64,000 nucleotides of DNA. Source: Gammaproteobacteria bacterium. Lineage in GTDB: Bacteria; Pseudomonadota; Gammaproteobacteria; Pseudomonadales; Azotimanducaceae. The stretch is taken from positions 1-64,000 of the forward strand of contig VXLL01000035.1 in NCBI GenBank assembly GCA_009841615.1, read 5' to 3'. Every line of letters begins with the position of its first letter. Position 1 is the first letter of the stretch. The notes under the pieces were generated by a model that saw nothing but the letters and a program-made list of their open reading frames with translations, was not told the DNA's origin and made no database searches. Positions 52,038 to 60,806 of this stretch are shown one piece after another. The translations under genes were made by a program, and so were the position numbers.

Positions 52038-52072
52038 AAAACCCAGAAGACTCGCAAGTCTCTGGGTTTTTC
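52038..52072 (-). terminator. rho-independent terminator of glutamine synthetase
   Basis: AAAAACCCAG plus AGACT pairs with AGTCT plus CTGGGTTTTT around a 4-base loop with one bulged base. The T-run on the minus strand follows the stem, about 90 bases beyond the glnII stop codon. The symmetric A and T runs would let it work both ways. Confidence 0.8.
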
Positions 52073-52161
52073 ACGTCCTGTGGATTGTGCTACTCGTATG
52101 TGTGGCTCAATCTGCTGTTGACAGATTATTCGTTAGTCTATTGGAGAACTAACGGCGAATA

Positions 52162-53172
52162 CTATGACAATGCGTCTTTCGTCGTTCGAACGATTACAGA
52201 CGCGACTTTGTACGGATCTGCGTTGGATGCAGGCCGACGGTCTTCCAGCCGTCCTTTCCAGCCGTCTTCGACGGTTCCTACGGGAATTCGAATGGACGCG
52301 CCTCGGTCAGATACGCCATATGAGTACTCATGTATTGATTGTGTTTCATGCAATCCAGTTAGTCGTTGCTCGTTATCTGCGCCATAGACATCAATGTGCC
52401 GGCGAATGTTGCGCCCGAACTCTTCACAGATTTTTTCGAACACGCTCTGATCGCCACTCTCACGCATGACCGCGTTCGAAAAGTTTGCGTGCATCCCGGA
52501 TCCGTTCCAATCCGTTTGTCCAAGTGGCTTGGGATGCCAGTTGATACCATAGCCCCACTTCTCAGCGTTTCGTTCAGCTAAGTACCGTGCAACCCAAGTT
52601 TGATCGCCAGCGCTCTTCGCACCTTTGGCGAATACCTGGAACTCCCATTGCCCTGCAGCGACCTCAGCATTAATGCCTTCGACATTGATACCCGCTTCCA
52701 GACATTGGTCAAGATGATCTTCAATACACTCACGACCAAAGTTATTTTCTGCACCAACGGAACAGTAGTAAGGACCTTGTGGTCGAGGGAATCCTTTCAC
52801 AGGGAACCCTGGTGGCAGAGAAGTCTCTAAGTCCCAAAGGAAATACTCTTGCTCAAAACCGAACCAGAAATCATTGTCGTCGTCGTCGATCATGGCGCGA
52901 CCATTACTGTCGTGTGGTTCACCGTCTGGATTTAAAACTTCGGTCATCACTAAAAAAGCGTCTTTCCGTGCGGGATCATTGTAAATCGCCACTGGTCTTA
53001 GCAATAAATCTGAATCGGCTCCTTCCGCTTGTGCGGTGGAGCTACCGTCAAAAGACCATACTGGACACGATTCCAATCGCCCGTCGAAATCTGTGATAAT
53101 ACGAGTCTTACTTCTCAGGCTCTGCGTTGGGCTGTACCCGTCAAGCCAGATATATTCAAGTTTTGCTTTCAT
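52162..53172 (-). CDS. glnII: glutamine synthetase type II (eukaryotic type)
   Basis: 336 residues, much shorter than the 470-residue bacterial GSI. The beta-grasp segment VWSFDGSSTAQAEG and the following SDLLLRPVAIYNDPAR, the GQWEFQV metal motif and the late SIRIP motif are GSII features. It makes glutamine from glutamate, ammonia and ATP. It is a single gene with its own terminator. GSII occurs in rhizobia, Frankia and some marine bacteria; a GSI may exist elsewhere in the genome. Confidence 0.93.
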   Translation of the reverse strand: MKAKLEYIWLDGYSPTQSLRSKTRIITDFDGRLESCPVWSFDGSSTAQAEGADSDLLLRPVAIYNDPARKDAFLVMTEVLNPDGEPHDSNGRAMIDDDDNDFWFGFEQEYFLWDLETSLPPGFPVKGFPRPQGPYYCSVGAENNFGRECIEDHLDQCLEAGINVEGINAEVAAGQWEFQVFAKGAKSAGDQTWVARYLAERNAEKWGYGINWHPKPLGQTDWNGSGMHANFSNAVMRESGDQSVFEKICEEFGRNIRRHIDVYGADNEQRLTGLHETQSIHEYSYGVSDRGASIRIPVGTVEDGWKGRLEDRRPASNADPYKVASVIVRTTKDALS

Positions 53173-53320
53173 TTATAGTTCTCCAATAATGCAAACTGTG
53201 GGAACATCGTCGATAAATAGTCGATCGAAAATATGAAATAGTGTGTTCAATAGATCTCAACGAGACCAAGGCGGATATTTTAATGCTTGATTAGACGCTA
53301 GCTTAGAACGATCATGCAAT

Positions 53321-53743
53321 TTAATCTAGAGAATTCTTTCGCGACTGTTTCTTCTCAGAGGTCCTCCGTTTCTGATCGAGTCGAACCTGCTTAGCCCGTA
53401 CGGATGGTCGAGTGGGAATACGTGGTTTGGGTGGTTTTTGCGCGGTATCGAGAATGTTCGCTAGACGTTGGAGCGCTTCCTCTTTATTTCTCTTTTGAGA
53501 GCGGTGGCGCGTAGCGTGGATGACGAGCTCACCAGCAGTGTTTAAGTGCGATCTTCCCCGTTCGAGCACACGCTCACAAATGGATTCGGGTAGCCCACTT
53601 TGTGCAACGTTGAATCGAAGTTCTACTGCAGTCGCAACTTTATTAACGTTTTGGCCACCCGGACCAGTTGACAGGTGAAATTTGAACCGAATTGCTTGAT
53701 CCTGAACTTCTACTGACCCGATCTTCATTGTTGTTGTGGGCAA
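53321..53743 (-). CDS. arfB: ribosome rescue peptidyl-tRNA hydrolase
   Basis: 140 residues. The catalytic GGQ is at residues 29-31 in STGPGGQNVNK, and the long basic C-terminal tail (from about 100, many Lys and Arg) would sit in the empty mRNA channel. It frees stalled ribosomes. The family is also called YaeJ; a full-length release factor is ruled out by size. Confidence 0.92.
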   Translation of the reverse strand: MPTTTMKIGSVEVQDQAIRFKFHLSTGPGGQNVNKVATAVELRFNVAQSGLPESICERVLERGRSHLNTAGELVIHATRHRSQKRNKEEALQRLANILDTAQKPPKPRIPTRPSVRAKQVRLDQKRRTSEKKQSRKNSLD

Positions 53744-53875
53744 TCTATCGCTAATCTGCGAATTTTCCTCTTGTTGATAAAATTTTCTAGAGTTATACGT
53801 AACCGGTTCAGTGTAGACTTGCAGTCCAGACTACTAACAGAAACGGCAAATCTGTAATTATTTCTCTGTGCAACG

Positions 53876-54310
53876 ATGACTTCCCGCCCAATTGACACTA
53901 CTTTCCTTCGACGATGTATCCGGACTTTGGAACGAGCATATAGCAAACTGAACACACTTCCAACAAAGGATCATCCAGACTATGAACTCTATAGGGCGGC
54001 TTGCGTTAAAGAGTTTGAGTTAGTCCTCGAACAAGGAGGAAAGTTGTTACGCAAACGAATTTCAGCTTATTTCGCTAGTGCGAAGGACGCGGCGAGATTG
54101 ACCTACAAGGATCTATTCCGACATGCATCCCGGCATGACTTGATTGATATTGCTACCGTTGAACGATGGATTCAATACCGTGATAATAGGAACGATACCG
54201 TGCATGATTACGGAGAGGGATTCGCGGAATCCACACTAGTGTTATTACCTAATTTCATTGTTGACGCAAACGCGTTGGCGGATTTGATCGAACAAAAAAA
54301 CGATGACTAA
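53876..54310 (+). CDS. hepT: HepT-like HEPN toxin / NTase substrate-binding protein
   Basis: 144 residues, all-helical. The HepT motif R-x4-H-x-Y is exact: R105, H110 and Y112 in RNDTVHDY, after a conserved Trp (W98). In characterised HepT-MntA systems HepT is an RNase toxin and MntA inactivates it by AMPylating the Tyr. The gene overlaps the mntA-like gene by eight bases, so the two are coupled. The alternative reading is the HI0074-type NTase-binding protein family; the residues fit both, as they are related. Confidence 0.82.
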   Translation: MTSRPIDTTFLRRCIRTLERAYSKLNTLPTKDHPDYELYRAACVKEFELVLEQGGKLLRKRISAYFASAKDAARLTYKDLFRHASRHDLIDIATVERWIQYRDNRNDTVHDYGEGFAESTLVLLPNFIVDANALADLIEQKNDD

Positions 54311-54620
54311 TCGATTACGCTTGCCTGAGAAATATCGGCGACTGCTTGAGTCATTGTTCCAGGAGCATCTGCCGGGCGTAGAGGTTTGGGCTTATGGAAG
54401 CCGCTTAACGAACCATTGTCATGATGGGAGTGACCTTGATCTAGTTTTGCGTGGCCCGGAATTACAAGAGATTCCCATCGAGAAGCTGCTGGAACTCAGG
54501 CATGCACTTCAGGAGTCAACGATCCCATTTCTGGTCGAAACACATGATTGGAACCATCTACCCGACCGGTTCCACAAAGAGATAGAACGAGACTTTGTGC
54601 GCCTCGTGAGAGTCGATTAG
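54303..54620 (+). CDS. mntA: MntA-like minimal nucleotidyltransferase antitoxin
   Basis: 105 residues. G32-S33-x10-D44-L-D46 is the exact MNT signature (AYGSRLTNHCHDGSDLDLVL). Predicted to transfer AMP to the upstream HepT partner and neutralise it. The order here is toxin then antitoxin with an eight-base overlap. It is convergent with rsgA, with 38 bases between stop codons. Confidence 0.85.
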   Translation: MTNRLRLPEKYRRLLESLFQEHLPGVEVWAYGSRLTNHCHDGSDLDLVLRGPELQEIPIEKLLELRHALQESTIPFLVETHDWNHLPDRFHKEIERDFVRLVRVD

Positions 54621-54658
54621 CGAAACTAGTTCCATAGTAGAACATCATGTCGCTGTGA

Positions 54659-55645
54659 TCACACTTCAATTTCCTTGGGCGCGTGTGAAAAAGCTGGCGA
54701 CAGTTGAATCCGAACACGTTTGTAGTTTGTTAACCGTCGAGCATCCAAATCACCTTCTTGTACAGCAGTCCTAACACGACAATTCGGTTCCTGTTCGTGG
54801 GCGCAATCCCGATACGCACACTCAATAGCGAGGGTCTCAATATCAGGAAATGTCCGCGGTAGTGACTCTGCCACACCGGTCAGCGCAAGTTCGCGAATCC
54901 CTGGAACATCTATGATTAAACCGCCGGTGGGGATCTGCATAAGGCGACGAGCGGAAGTAGTATGTCGACCCTTTTCGTCCTTCGATCGTGTTTGTTGCGT
55001 TTTTTGCACGGATTCGCCGACCAATGTATTGGTCATCGTAGACTTTCCCACGCCGGATGAACCTACCACCAAGCCTGTTTTTTGAGTTGTAAATAATTCA
55101 CGGATGGTACCCAGTGTTGCTACATCCAAGCAATTCACAGCAGTGCAATCTATGTCGAAAAGCAAAGGTTTAGCGCGCTCTACTATTCGGGTGTAGTCGG
55201 GATTTAAGTCCATCTTTGAAAACACCACATGAGCCTCAACTCCAGCCGCTTCTGCAAGCGCTAGATATCGTTCGAGCTTAGATTCCGAAAAGTCGTCATT
55301 ACATGCGATGACTACAAGGAGAAGGTCGACGTTTGCCGCAATCACCTGTGCGGTTCGACGTGTTTTCACTAAGCGTTGAATCTCTGATTCGCGAGGAAGG
55401 ATAAGTGTGCTACTCACGTCCTGTTGGGTGAATAAGAGCCAATCCCCGACCGTGGGTTGTGTAGACTGTCTCTCTCGAAACCACTTACCTAGAGCAGGAA
55501 GCTCAAATTCGTTCGTACCATCGTGCACAACCAACTTATGTCGGTGTTGTGCGATCACCCGCACAGGAATTAGTTGAAATTCTTCATCGTCTTCTTTGAC
55601 ATGTCGTGCGAACCGGAAAGACCATCCTAGTGCTTGAAGAGTCAT
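54659..55645 (-). CDS. rsgA: ribosome small-subunit biogenesis GTPase
   Basis: 328 residues. It has an OB-fold N-terminal domain, then a circularly permuted G domain with the G4 region first (FSKMDL, Ser in place of the usual Asn of NKxD), then G1 GSSGVGKST and DVPGIREL, and a C-terminal zinc site with Cys in CAYRDCAHEQEPNC. It checks late 30S assembly. It is followed by a ZIP gene with seven bases between. Confidence 0.93.
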   Translation of the reverse strand: MTLQALGWSFRFARHVKEDDEEFQLIPVRVIAQHRHKLVVHDGTNEFELPALGKWFRERQSTQPTVGDWLLFTQQDVSSTLILPRESEIQRLVKTRRTAQVIAANVDLLLVVIACNDDFSESKLERYLALAEAAGVEAHVVFSKMDLNPDYTRIVERAKPLLFDIDCTAVNCLDVATLGTIRELFTTQKTGLVVGSSGVGKSTMTNTLVGESVQKTQQTRSKDEKGRHTTSARRLMQIPTGGLIIDVPGIRELALTGVAESLPRTFPDIETLAIECAYRDCAHEQEPNCRVRTAVQEGDLDARRLTNYKRVRIQLSPAFSHAPKEIEV

Positions 55646-55652
55646 CTGATCG

Positions 55653-56501
55653 TTAATGCATGTGCGGTAAAAACATCAGAGATATCCAGGCTAGCAGCAA
55701 ACCGCAAAGAAATGCAATAAAAATTTTCAGCCGATCATGTTGATGTCGGAAGGCTTCGGGTAACAGGTCTGCTAAGGCGACGCAGAGAAACACCCCCGAT
55801 ACGAAAGCGAGTAGAAATCCAATAACGTGTTCGTAATTGTGAAGAACCTCCACTAAGAAAAATAGTGCTATTAAAGCTGCGAAGGGACAAATAAGCGCAA
55901 ATAACACATTGGTTAGCCAGAGAGACTTCTTATCAACACCGCCATATTTCATAACACCAACAACGGTTAAGGCATCGAAAGGTTTGTGCACCACTATAGC
56001 GAACACTACAGCTAGCACGAGAGTGGAAGAATACACCTTGACATCAGTATGTGTTCTTAGGTCTGATGCCGTATAGTCAATGCTGAGAATCGATCCTATC
56101 GCGAACCCTTCAAATAGTGTATGTACGCTCATACCTGCTATTACGGCGATCCAAGTAGCACGTCCGGTGCGAGCAGTCTCCTGCGCGTTGTTTGTCGTGG
56201 ACACTAGCTCGTGGTCATGAAAGCTTAGCAATCGCAAAGTCGCGAACATGATCACGATGCCGCAAACCATGCTAAGCACACCAAGTTGTACAGAGCTTTC
56301 ACGGTAAACTGACTCGATTTGTTCAATCCCGTGCGGGAGCATGTGCAGAATGGCAATACCGATCATAAAGCCACTGACAAAGGCCAGAAACACTTGAGTT
56401 TTTGCGTGAGTGAACTCTTTAGTGGTGGGGAGCCATCCACCAACGAGTGATGCTACGACAACGGGTAGTGAGAATAGTAGTGCTTTGAAATACGGAGACA
56501 C
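55653..56501 (-). CDS. ZIP-family metal transporter
   Basis: 282 residues with about eight membrane helices. The family metal-site helices are present: HTLFEGFAIG and HKPFDALTV, and LLPEAF in a late helix. An acidic and His-containing loop (LSFHDHEL) lies near residue 95. It is expected to import zinc or another divalent cation. It is upstream of rsgA by seven bases, likely on the same transcript. Confidence 0.85.
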   Translation of the reverse strand: MSPYFKALLFSLPVVVASLVGGWLPTTKEFTHAKTQVFLAFVSGFMIGIAILHMLPHGIEQIESVYRESSVQLGVLSMVCGIVIMFATLRLLSFHDHELVSTTNNAQETARTGRATWIAVIAGMSVHTLFEGFAIGSILSIDYTASDLRTHTDVKVYSSTLVLAVVFAIVVHKPFDALTVVGVMKYGGVDKKSLWLTNVLFALICPFAALIALFFLVEVLHNYEHVIGFLLAFVSGVFLCVALADLLPEAFRHQHDRLKIFIAFLCGLLLAWISLMFLPHMH

Positions 56502-56567
56502 GGGTTAAGTGCTAATGAAATACTGAATCCAACGTCATATTTTCATTAACACGCGACTGTATTTGTT

Positions 56568-56777
56568 GTGAGTAGCGTTTTCTCCAGCACGAAAAATCTT
56601 AGAAAAACTCTAAACACACACGGTATCGGTTCGCACAAAAAAGACGTTGATAGGGGCAATGCTAGGAAGCGTGTCAGTAAGCCATCAAAGATGATCGCTC
56701 AGAGTCCAACGGTTGCGACAAAATCGGAGATTTGGCCGTACTTACAATTCTATGAACATGCAAAGAATGGAATTTAG
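56568..56777 (+). CDS. doubtful small basic ORF upstream of aceE
   Basis: 69 residues from a GTG without a good ribosome-binding site; Lys/Arg-rich in the first half. It ends ten bases before the aceE start. No family is recognised. It could be a leader-type or accidental frame in the aceE 5' region. Confidence 0.2.
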   Translation: MSSVFSSTKNLRKTLNTHGIGSHKKDVDRGNARKRVSKPSKMIAQSPTVATKSEIWPYLQFYEHAKNGI

Positions 56778-56787
56778 GGAAATATAG

Positions 56788-59421
56788 TTGCACCGAACAC
56801 AAGATGATTGGGAAGCCGAACAGCAGGAGTGGGTTGAAGCATTAGACTCTGTTCTTCAGGTGCGAGGGCACGAAGACGGGACTAGGTTACTGAAGCGACT
56901 GCACGAAGAACTTCAAAGTCGAGGCGTTTATTCTGGTGAAAACGCTCTTAATACACCCTACATCAATTCCATCTCGCCTGCAGCGCAACCACGGTATCCA
57001 GGCGATATCGCAATAGAACAGAAGATCGAGAACATCATTCGATGGAACGCGGCTGCGATGGTGATTCAAGCATACGACAGTGGAACTGGTGTGGGTGGTC
57101 ACATCGGAACTTATCTCTCGGCTGCGACACTCATGGAAGTCGGTTTTAATCACTTCTTTCGTGCAGACCGCGGGGATCAAGTTCACATACAAGCACATGC
57201 TTCCCCCGGTGTTTATGCACGTGCATGGCTCGAGGGTCGCTTAACGACAAAGAACTTGGTGAATTTCCGACGCGAATTGCAAACTGGTGGTGGACTTCCA
57301 TCCTATCCCCACCCACGCCGTATGCCTCAGTTTTGGCAAATGCCAACCGCCAGCATGGGACTCTCTACTCCTTGTGCAATCCACCAAGCTCGTTTCGTAC
57401 GCTACTTAGAGGCAAGGGGATTACGTGAATCAAGCGATGCCAAAGTTTGGTTGTTTGTTGGAGATGGCGAAGCAGACGAACCCGAAGTGTTGGGCACGAT
57501 CAACCTTGCGGGACGGGAACAACTCGACAATCTAATCTTTGTCGTGAACTGCAATCTACAACGTCTCGACGGACCCGTACGTGGAAACGGCAAGATCATT
57601 CAAGAACTAGAAAGAATGTTTCACGGGGCGGGTTGGCACGTGATTAAGGTGATTTGGGGAAGCGATTGGGACCCACTGTTCGCGAGAGATCGTACACGCG
57701 TATTGCGGTCGCGATTGGAGGAATTGGTTGATGGCGATTTTCAGCGCTATAGCGCTTCTGAAGGCGATGCAACACGCGCACACTTGGTTGGCGATGACAA
57801 GAAGCTAGAACAACTGTTCAGCTCTCTTAGCGATGACCAACTCACATCGCTTAAACGCGGCGGACATGACCACCACAAGATCTACGCAGCTTACCAACAG
57901 GCGATTTCGGTTCAAGGCAAACCATGCGTAATCCTCGCTAAGACAGTCAAGGGAGATGGCTTAGGGTTAGCTTCACAAGGCCGCAACACGATTCACCAGA
58001 AAAAACAGTTGAGCGCAAAGGAACGAACAGAGTTTGCCTCAAGTTTGGGTATACCTCTTGATGACGAAGAGAAGAGTAGGGCGGCGTTCTACCGCCCTGC
58101 GGAAGACAGCGTCGAAATGCGATATCTCAAACAGCGTCGTGCACAACTAGGCGGTTATTTACCTCATCGTACGGTGGAGTGTATTCCGTTAAAACCACCC
58201 GAGTTGGAATTTTTCAAGGACGTGTTGCAAGGCAGCCGAGGTCGAGAGTTATCGACCACCATGGCGTTAGTTCGGATGATGCAACGACTATTGCGCGAAA
58301 AGTCTATCGCCCCATATCTAGTTCCCATCATTCCAGATGAAGCTAGAACCTTCGGTATGGATGGATTGATCGCTCAAGTTGGTATTTATTCGCCTGATGG
58401 ACAACGATATACGCCCGTAGACGCCGGCACCATCGCTCCCTACCGGGAAGCAAGCGATGGACAAATTTTGCAGGAAGGTATCTGTGAAGTCAGTGCGATG
58501 GCCGCGTTTCTAGCTGTCGGCACGGCCTACGCGACACACGGTATCCCGATGATTCCGATCTACCTGTTTTATTCTATTTTCGGCTTCCAAAGAGTTGGAG
58601 ATCTAGTGTGGGCCGGTGGGGACATGATGTGCAAAGGGTTTCTGATTGGTGCTACATCGGGTCGAACTACTCTTAACGGGGAAGGGGTTCAACATCAGGA
58701 TGGCCATTCTCATGTGGTAGCATCGACAATACCCAACCTATTGAGCTACGATCCAGCGTTTGCGTATGAACTTGCCGTAATCTTTCACGATGGTGTGCGT
58801 CGCATGTACGTGGATCAAGAAGAAGTGTTCTACTACCTAACGGTAACCAATCAGAACTACGTTATGCCGCCTATGCCCGACGAAGCTGAAGACGGTATTT
58901 TGCGGGGTATGTACGCGTTTGAGTATGAGAAGGGCGCCGAAGTTAACCTCTTCGGCAGCGGCGCAATAATGACCGAAGTATTGAGAGCGGCGAAAATACT
59001 TCGGGAGTTTGGGAAGCGAGTGAGCGTTTGGAGTGTAACAAGCTACTGCGAACTCCATCGACAAGCCCTCAAATCCGAACGAGACGGATTGGTACGTCTA
59101 GGTGAATCGCGAACAGTGCCTTATGTACAAGAATGCTTAGAAGGCGAGACCGGTGTATTCATTGCAACCACCGACTATCAGCGCGCCTTACCATTGCTAA
59201 TTGCACCATGGATTCCCGGCAAGTATGTGGTGCTAGGAACGGATGGCTTTGGTCTGTCTGAATCTCGCGAGGCTCTACGGAACTACTTCGAGGTATCGTC
59301 GGACTGGATTGTGTTTGCAGCTCTCTCTGCGTTAGCACAGACTCAGAGCGAACCAAGTGCGACGGCGAAGAAATTTGCAAAAACAGCCAAGCTCGACTTA
59401 ACCAAAGTTTCAACGATCTAG
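56788..59421 (+). CDS. aceE: pyruvate dehydrogenase E1-type (homodimeric, AceE family)
   Basis: 877 residues, near the 887 of E. coli AceE. The thiamine diphosphate motif begins GDGEADEPE near residue 229 and runs to VNCNLQRLDGP; DEARTFGM, GQILQEGI and GRTTLNGEG are in the second domain; the C-terminal domain has DGFGLSESREALR. It decarboxylates a 2-oxo acid, normally pyruvate. The start is TTG with TAGGGA seven bases upstream. No aceF or lpd follows; LGGYLP and the C-terminal ES pair differ a little from E. coli, so it may be a paralog with a different 2-oxo acid substrate. Confidence 0.9.
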   Translation: MHRTQDDWEAEQQEWVEALDSVLQVRGHEDGTRLLKRLHEELQSRGVYSGENALNTPYINSISPAAQPRYPGDIAIEQKIENIIRWNAAAMVIQAYDSGTGVGGHIGTYLSAATLMEVGFNHFFRADRGDQVHIQAHASPGVYARAWLEGRLTTKNLVNFRRELQTGGGLPSYPHPRRMPQFWQMPTASMGLSTPCAIHQARFVRYLEARGLRESSDAKVWLFVGDGEADEPEVLGTINLAGREQLDNLIFVVNCNLQRLDGPVRGNGKIIQELERMFHGAGWHVIKVIWGSDWDPLFARDRTRVLRSRLEELVDGDFQRYSASEGDATRAHLVGDDKKLEQLFSSLSDDQLTSLKRGGHDHHKIYAAYQQAISVQGKPCVILAKTVKGDGLGLASQGRNTIHQKKQLSAKERTEFASSLGIPLDDEEKSRAAFYRPAEDSVEMRYLKQRRAQLGGYLPHRTVECIPLKPPELEFFKDVLQGSRGRELSTTMALVRMMQRLLREKSIAPYLVPIIPDEARTFGMDGLIAQVGIYSPDGQRYTPVDAGTIAPYREASDGQILQEGICEVSAMAAFLAVGTAYATHGIPMIPIYLFYSIFGFQRVGDLVWAGGDMMCKGFLIGATSGRTTLNGEGVQHQDGHSHVVASTIPNLLSYDPAFAYELAVIFHDGVRRMYVDQEEVFYYLTVTNQNYVMPPMPDEAEDGILRGMYAFEYEKGAEVNLFGSGAIMTEVLRAAKILREFGKRVSVWSVTSYCELHRQALKSERDGLVRLGESRTVPYVQECLEGETGVFIATTDYQRALPLLIAPWIPGKYVVLGTDGFGLSESREALRNYFEVSSDWIVFAALSALAQTQSEPSATAKKFAKTAKLDLTKVSTI

Positions 59422-59426
59422 CACTG

Positions 59427-60749
59427 TTGGGACTGCTAGGTGGCATTTTCGGTAGCCCCAAACTACAACCGGAACAGAAACGAAGCCTAAAACACGAACA
59501 GGTCACTGATCTGACCTATTCGGTCGCTCTTGCGATGCTCGAAGGAACATTCATTGGGGTGATCGCTGACAAGATTTACGCTGTTCCAGCATTCGTAATC
59601 GCGATACTCATAGCTGCTCCGTTTCTCGGTAGTTTGTCCAGTTACTTTTGGGCTAGATTGGCAAATGCTAGACCCAAAGTACCCATAATCGTAATTCTCC
59701 AATTTCTCGTTGTGGCAAGTTTACTGGTCGTTGCGACAGCGCCACGCAATGCGATGGGAAGCATGCTGCTTGTCGTTGGGGTGGTCTGTGCCCGGACACT
59801 CACCGCTGGAGTAATCACTATTCGAAGCGTGGTATGGAGTTTAAACTATCCACGAGACGTGCGAGCCCGTACCACTGGTCGACTGCAAGTGGTAACGAGC
59901 CTCGTTATGGTGCTTACGACGGTTACTGCCGCGCCGATTTTAGATGCCAATCCGATGACATTTCGTTGGATCTACGTAGTAGCCATGGTCATATCTCTGT
60001 TCGGTGTAATGGCATTCGCTCGAGTGCACGTCGCGGGTGAACGTCGTCAGCGCGTTCGTGAGCGGCACTCTGTCAAAGTTGCTCGATCGTTAAAAACGCG
60101 CTTTCGATTTTTCCGGATTCTGCGACAAGATAAGCGGTTTGCACGCTATCAGACATATCAGTTTTTGAACGGAATCTCGAACTTGAGCATTGAAGCTCCG
60201 CTTATTTATCTCGTGTCGAACGAGCTTCAGGCAAACTATACGGTAAGTCTCACGATTTTGAATATCTTGCCATTCTTCTTCAGCACGCTGACGGTTCCCC
60301 TGTGGGCGCGCTATCTCGATCGCGTTCATATCACCCACTTTCGAACTCGAATTAGCGGGGTATGGGTGCTGTCGCAACTCTTAGTTTGGATAGGAGCGAT
60401 GTTTCAGAGTTTTATTCTGTTGGGCATAGCTGGATCGGTCAAAGGTGTTGCGCGAAGTGGTGGATCGCTGGGCTGGCAGCTTGGACACAATGACTTTGCA
60501 CCTCTCGACAAGCTATCGGATTACATGTCAGTCCATGTGACTCTCACGGGAATTCGCGGAGCAATTGCAGGAGTACTAGGTATTGGGCTCTATGTCGGCT
60601 GGTCCGGTTTTGGTTGGTTACCCGATTTTCCAGGTATCAAAGCTCAGCTATTTTTGGTTTGTATGGTGATCGGGGTAATCTCTTGGATCGGTTTTATACG
60701 CATGCACCAAGACATGAAACGCGAACAAGCACGTTCGCGCTCAGGTTAG
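59427..60749 (+). CDS. MFS-type transporter
   Basis: 440 residues with about eleven hydrophobic segments and a central basic loop (residues 205-225, GERRQRVRERHS). The start is TTG at 59427, five bases after the aceE stop, so it is probably cotranscribed with aceE. No substrate-specific motif is visible. Confidence 0.75.
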   Translation: MGLLGGIFGSPKLQPEQKRSLKHEQVTDLTYSVALAMLEGTFIGVIADKIYAVPAFVIAILIAAPFLGSLSSYFWARLANARPKVPIIVILQFLVVASLLVVATAPRNAMGSMLLVVGVVCARTLTAGVITIRSVVWSLNYPRDVRARTTGRLQVVTSLVMVLTTVTAAPILDANPMTFRWIYVVAMVISLFGVMAFARVHVAGERRQRVRERHSVKVARSLKTRFRFFRILRQDKRFARYQTYQFLNGISNLSIEAPLIYLVSNELQANYTVSLTILNILPFFFSTLTVPLWARYLDRVHITHFRTRISGVWVLSQLLVWIGAMFQSFILLGIAGSVKGVARSGGSLGWQLGHNDFAPLDKLSDYMSVHVTLTGIRGAIAGVLGIGLYVGWSGFGWLPDFPGIKAQLFLVCMVIGVISWIGFIRMHQDMKREQARSRSG

Positions 60750-60762
60750 CGTATGTAGAGAC

Positions 60763-60793
60763 CGTGCGACGCGGGAAGACACCACGTCGCACG
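60763..60793. terminator. hairpin between convergent MFS and symporter genes
   Basis: CGTGCGACG and CGTCGCACG form a perfect 9-bp stem with a 13-base loop in the 57-base gap between the two stop codons. No T-run follows, so factor-independent termination is uncertain. Confidence 0.4.
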
Positions 60794-60806
60794 AGAGTAA
60801 ATTCAG

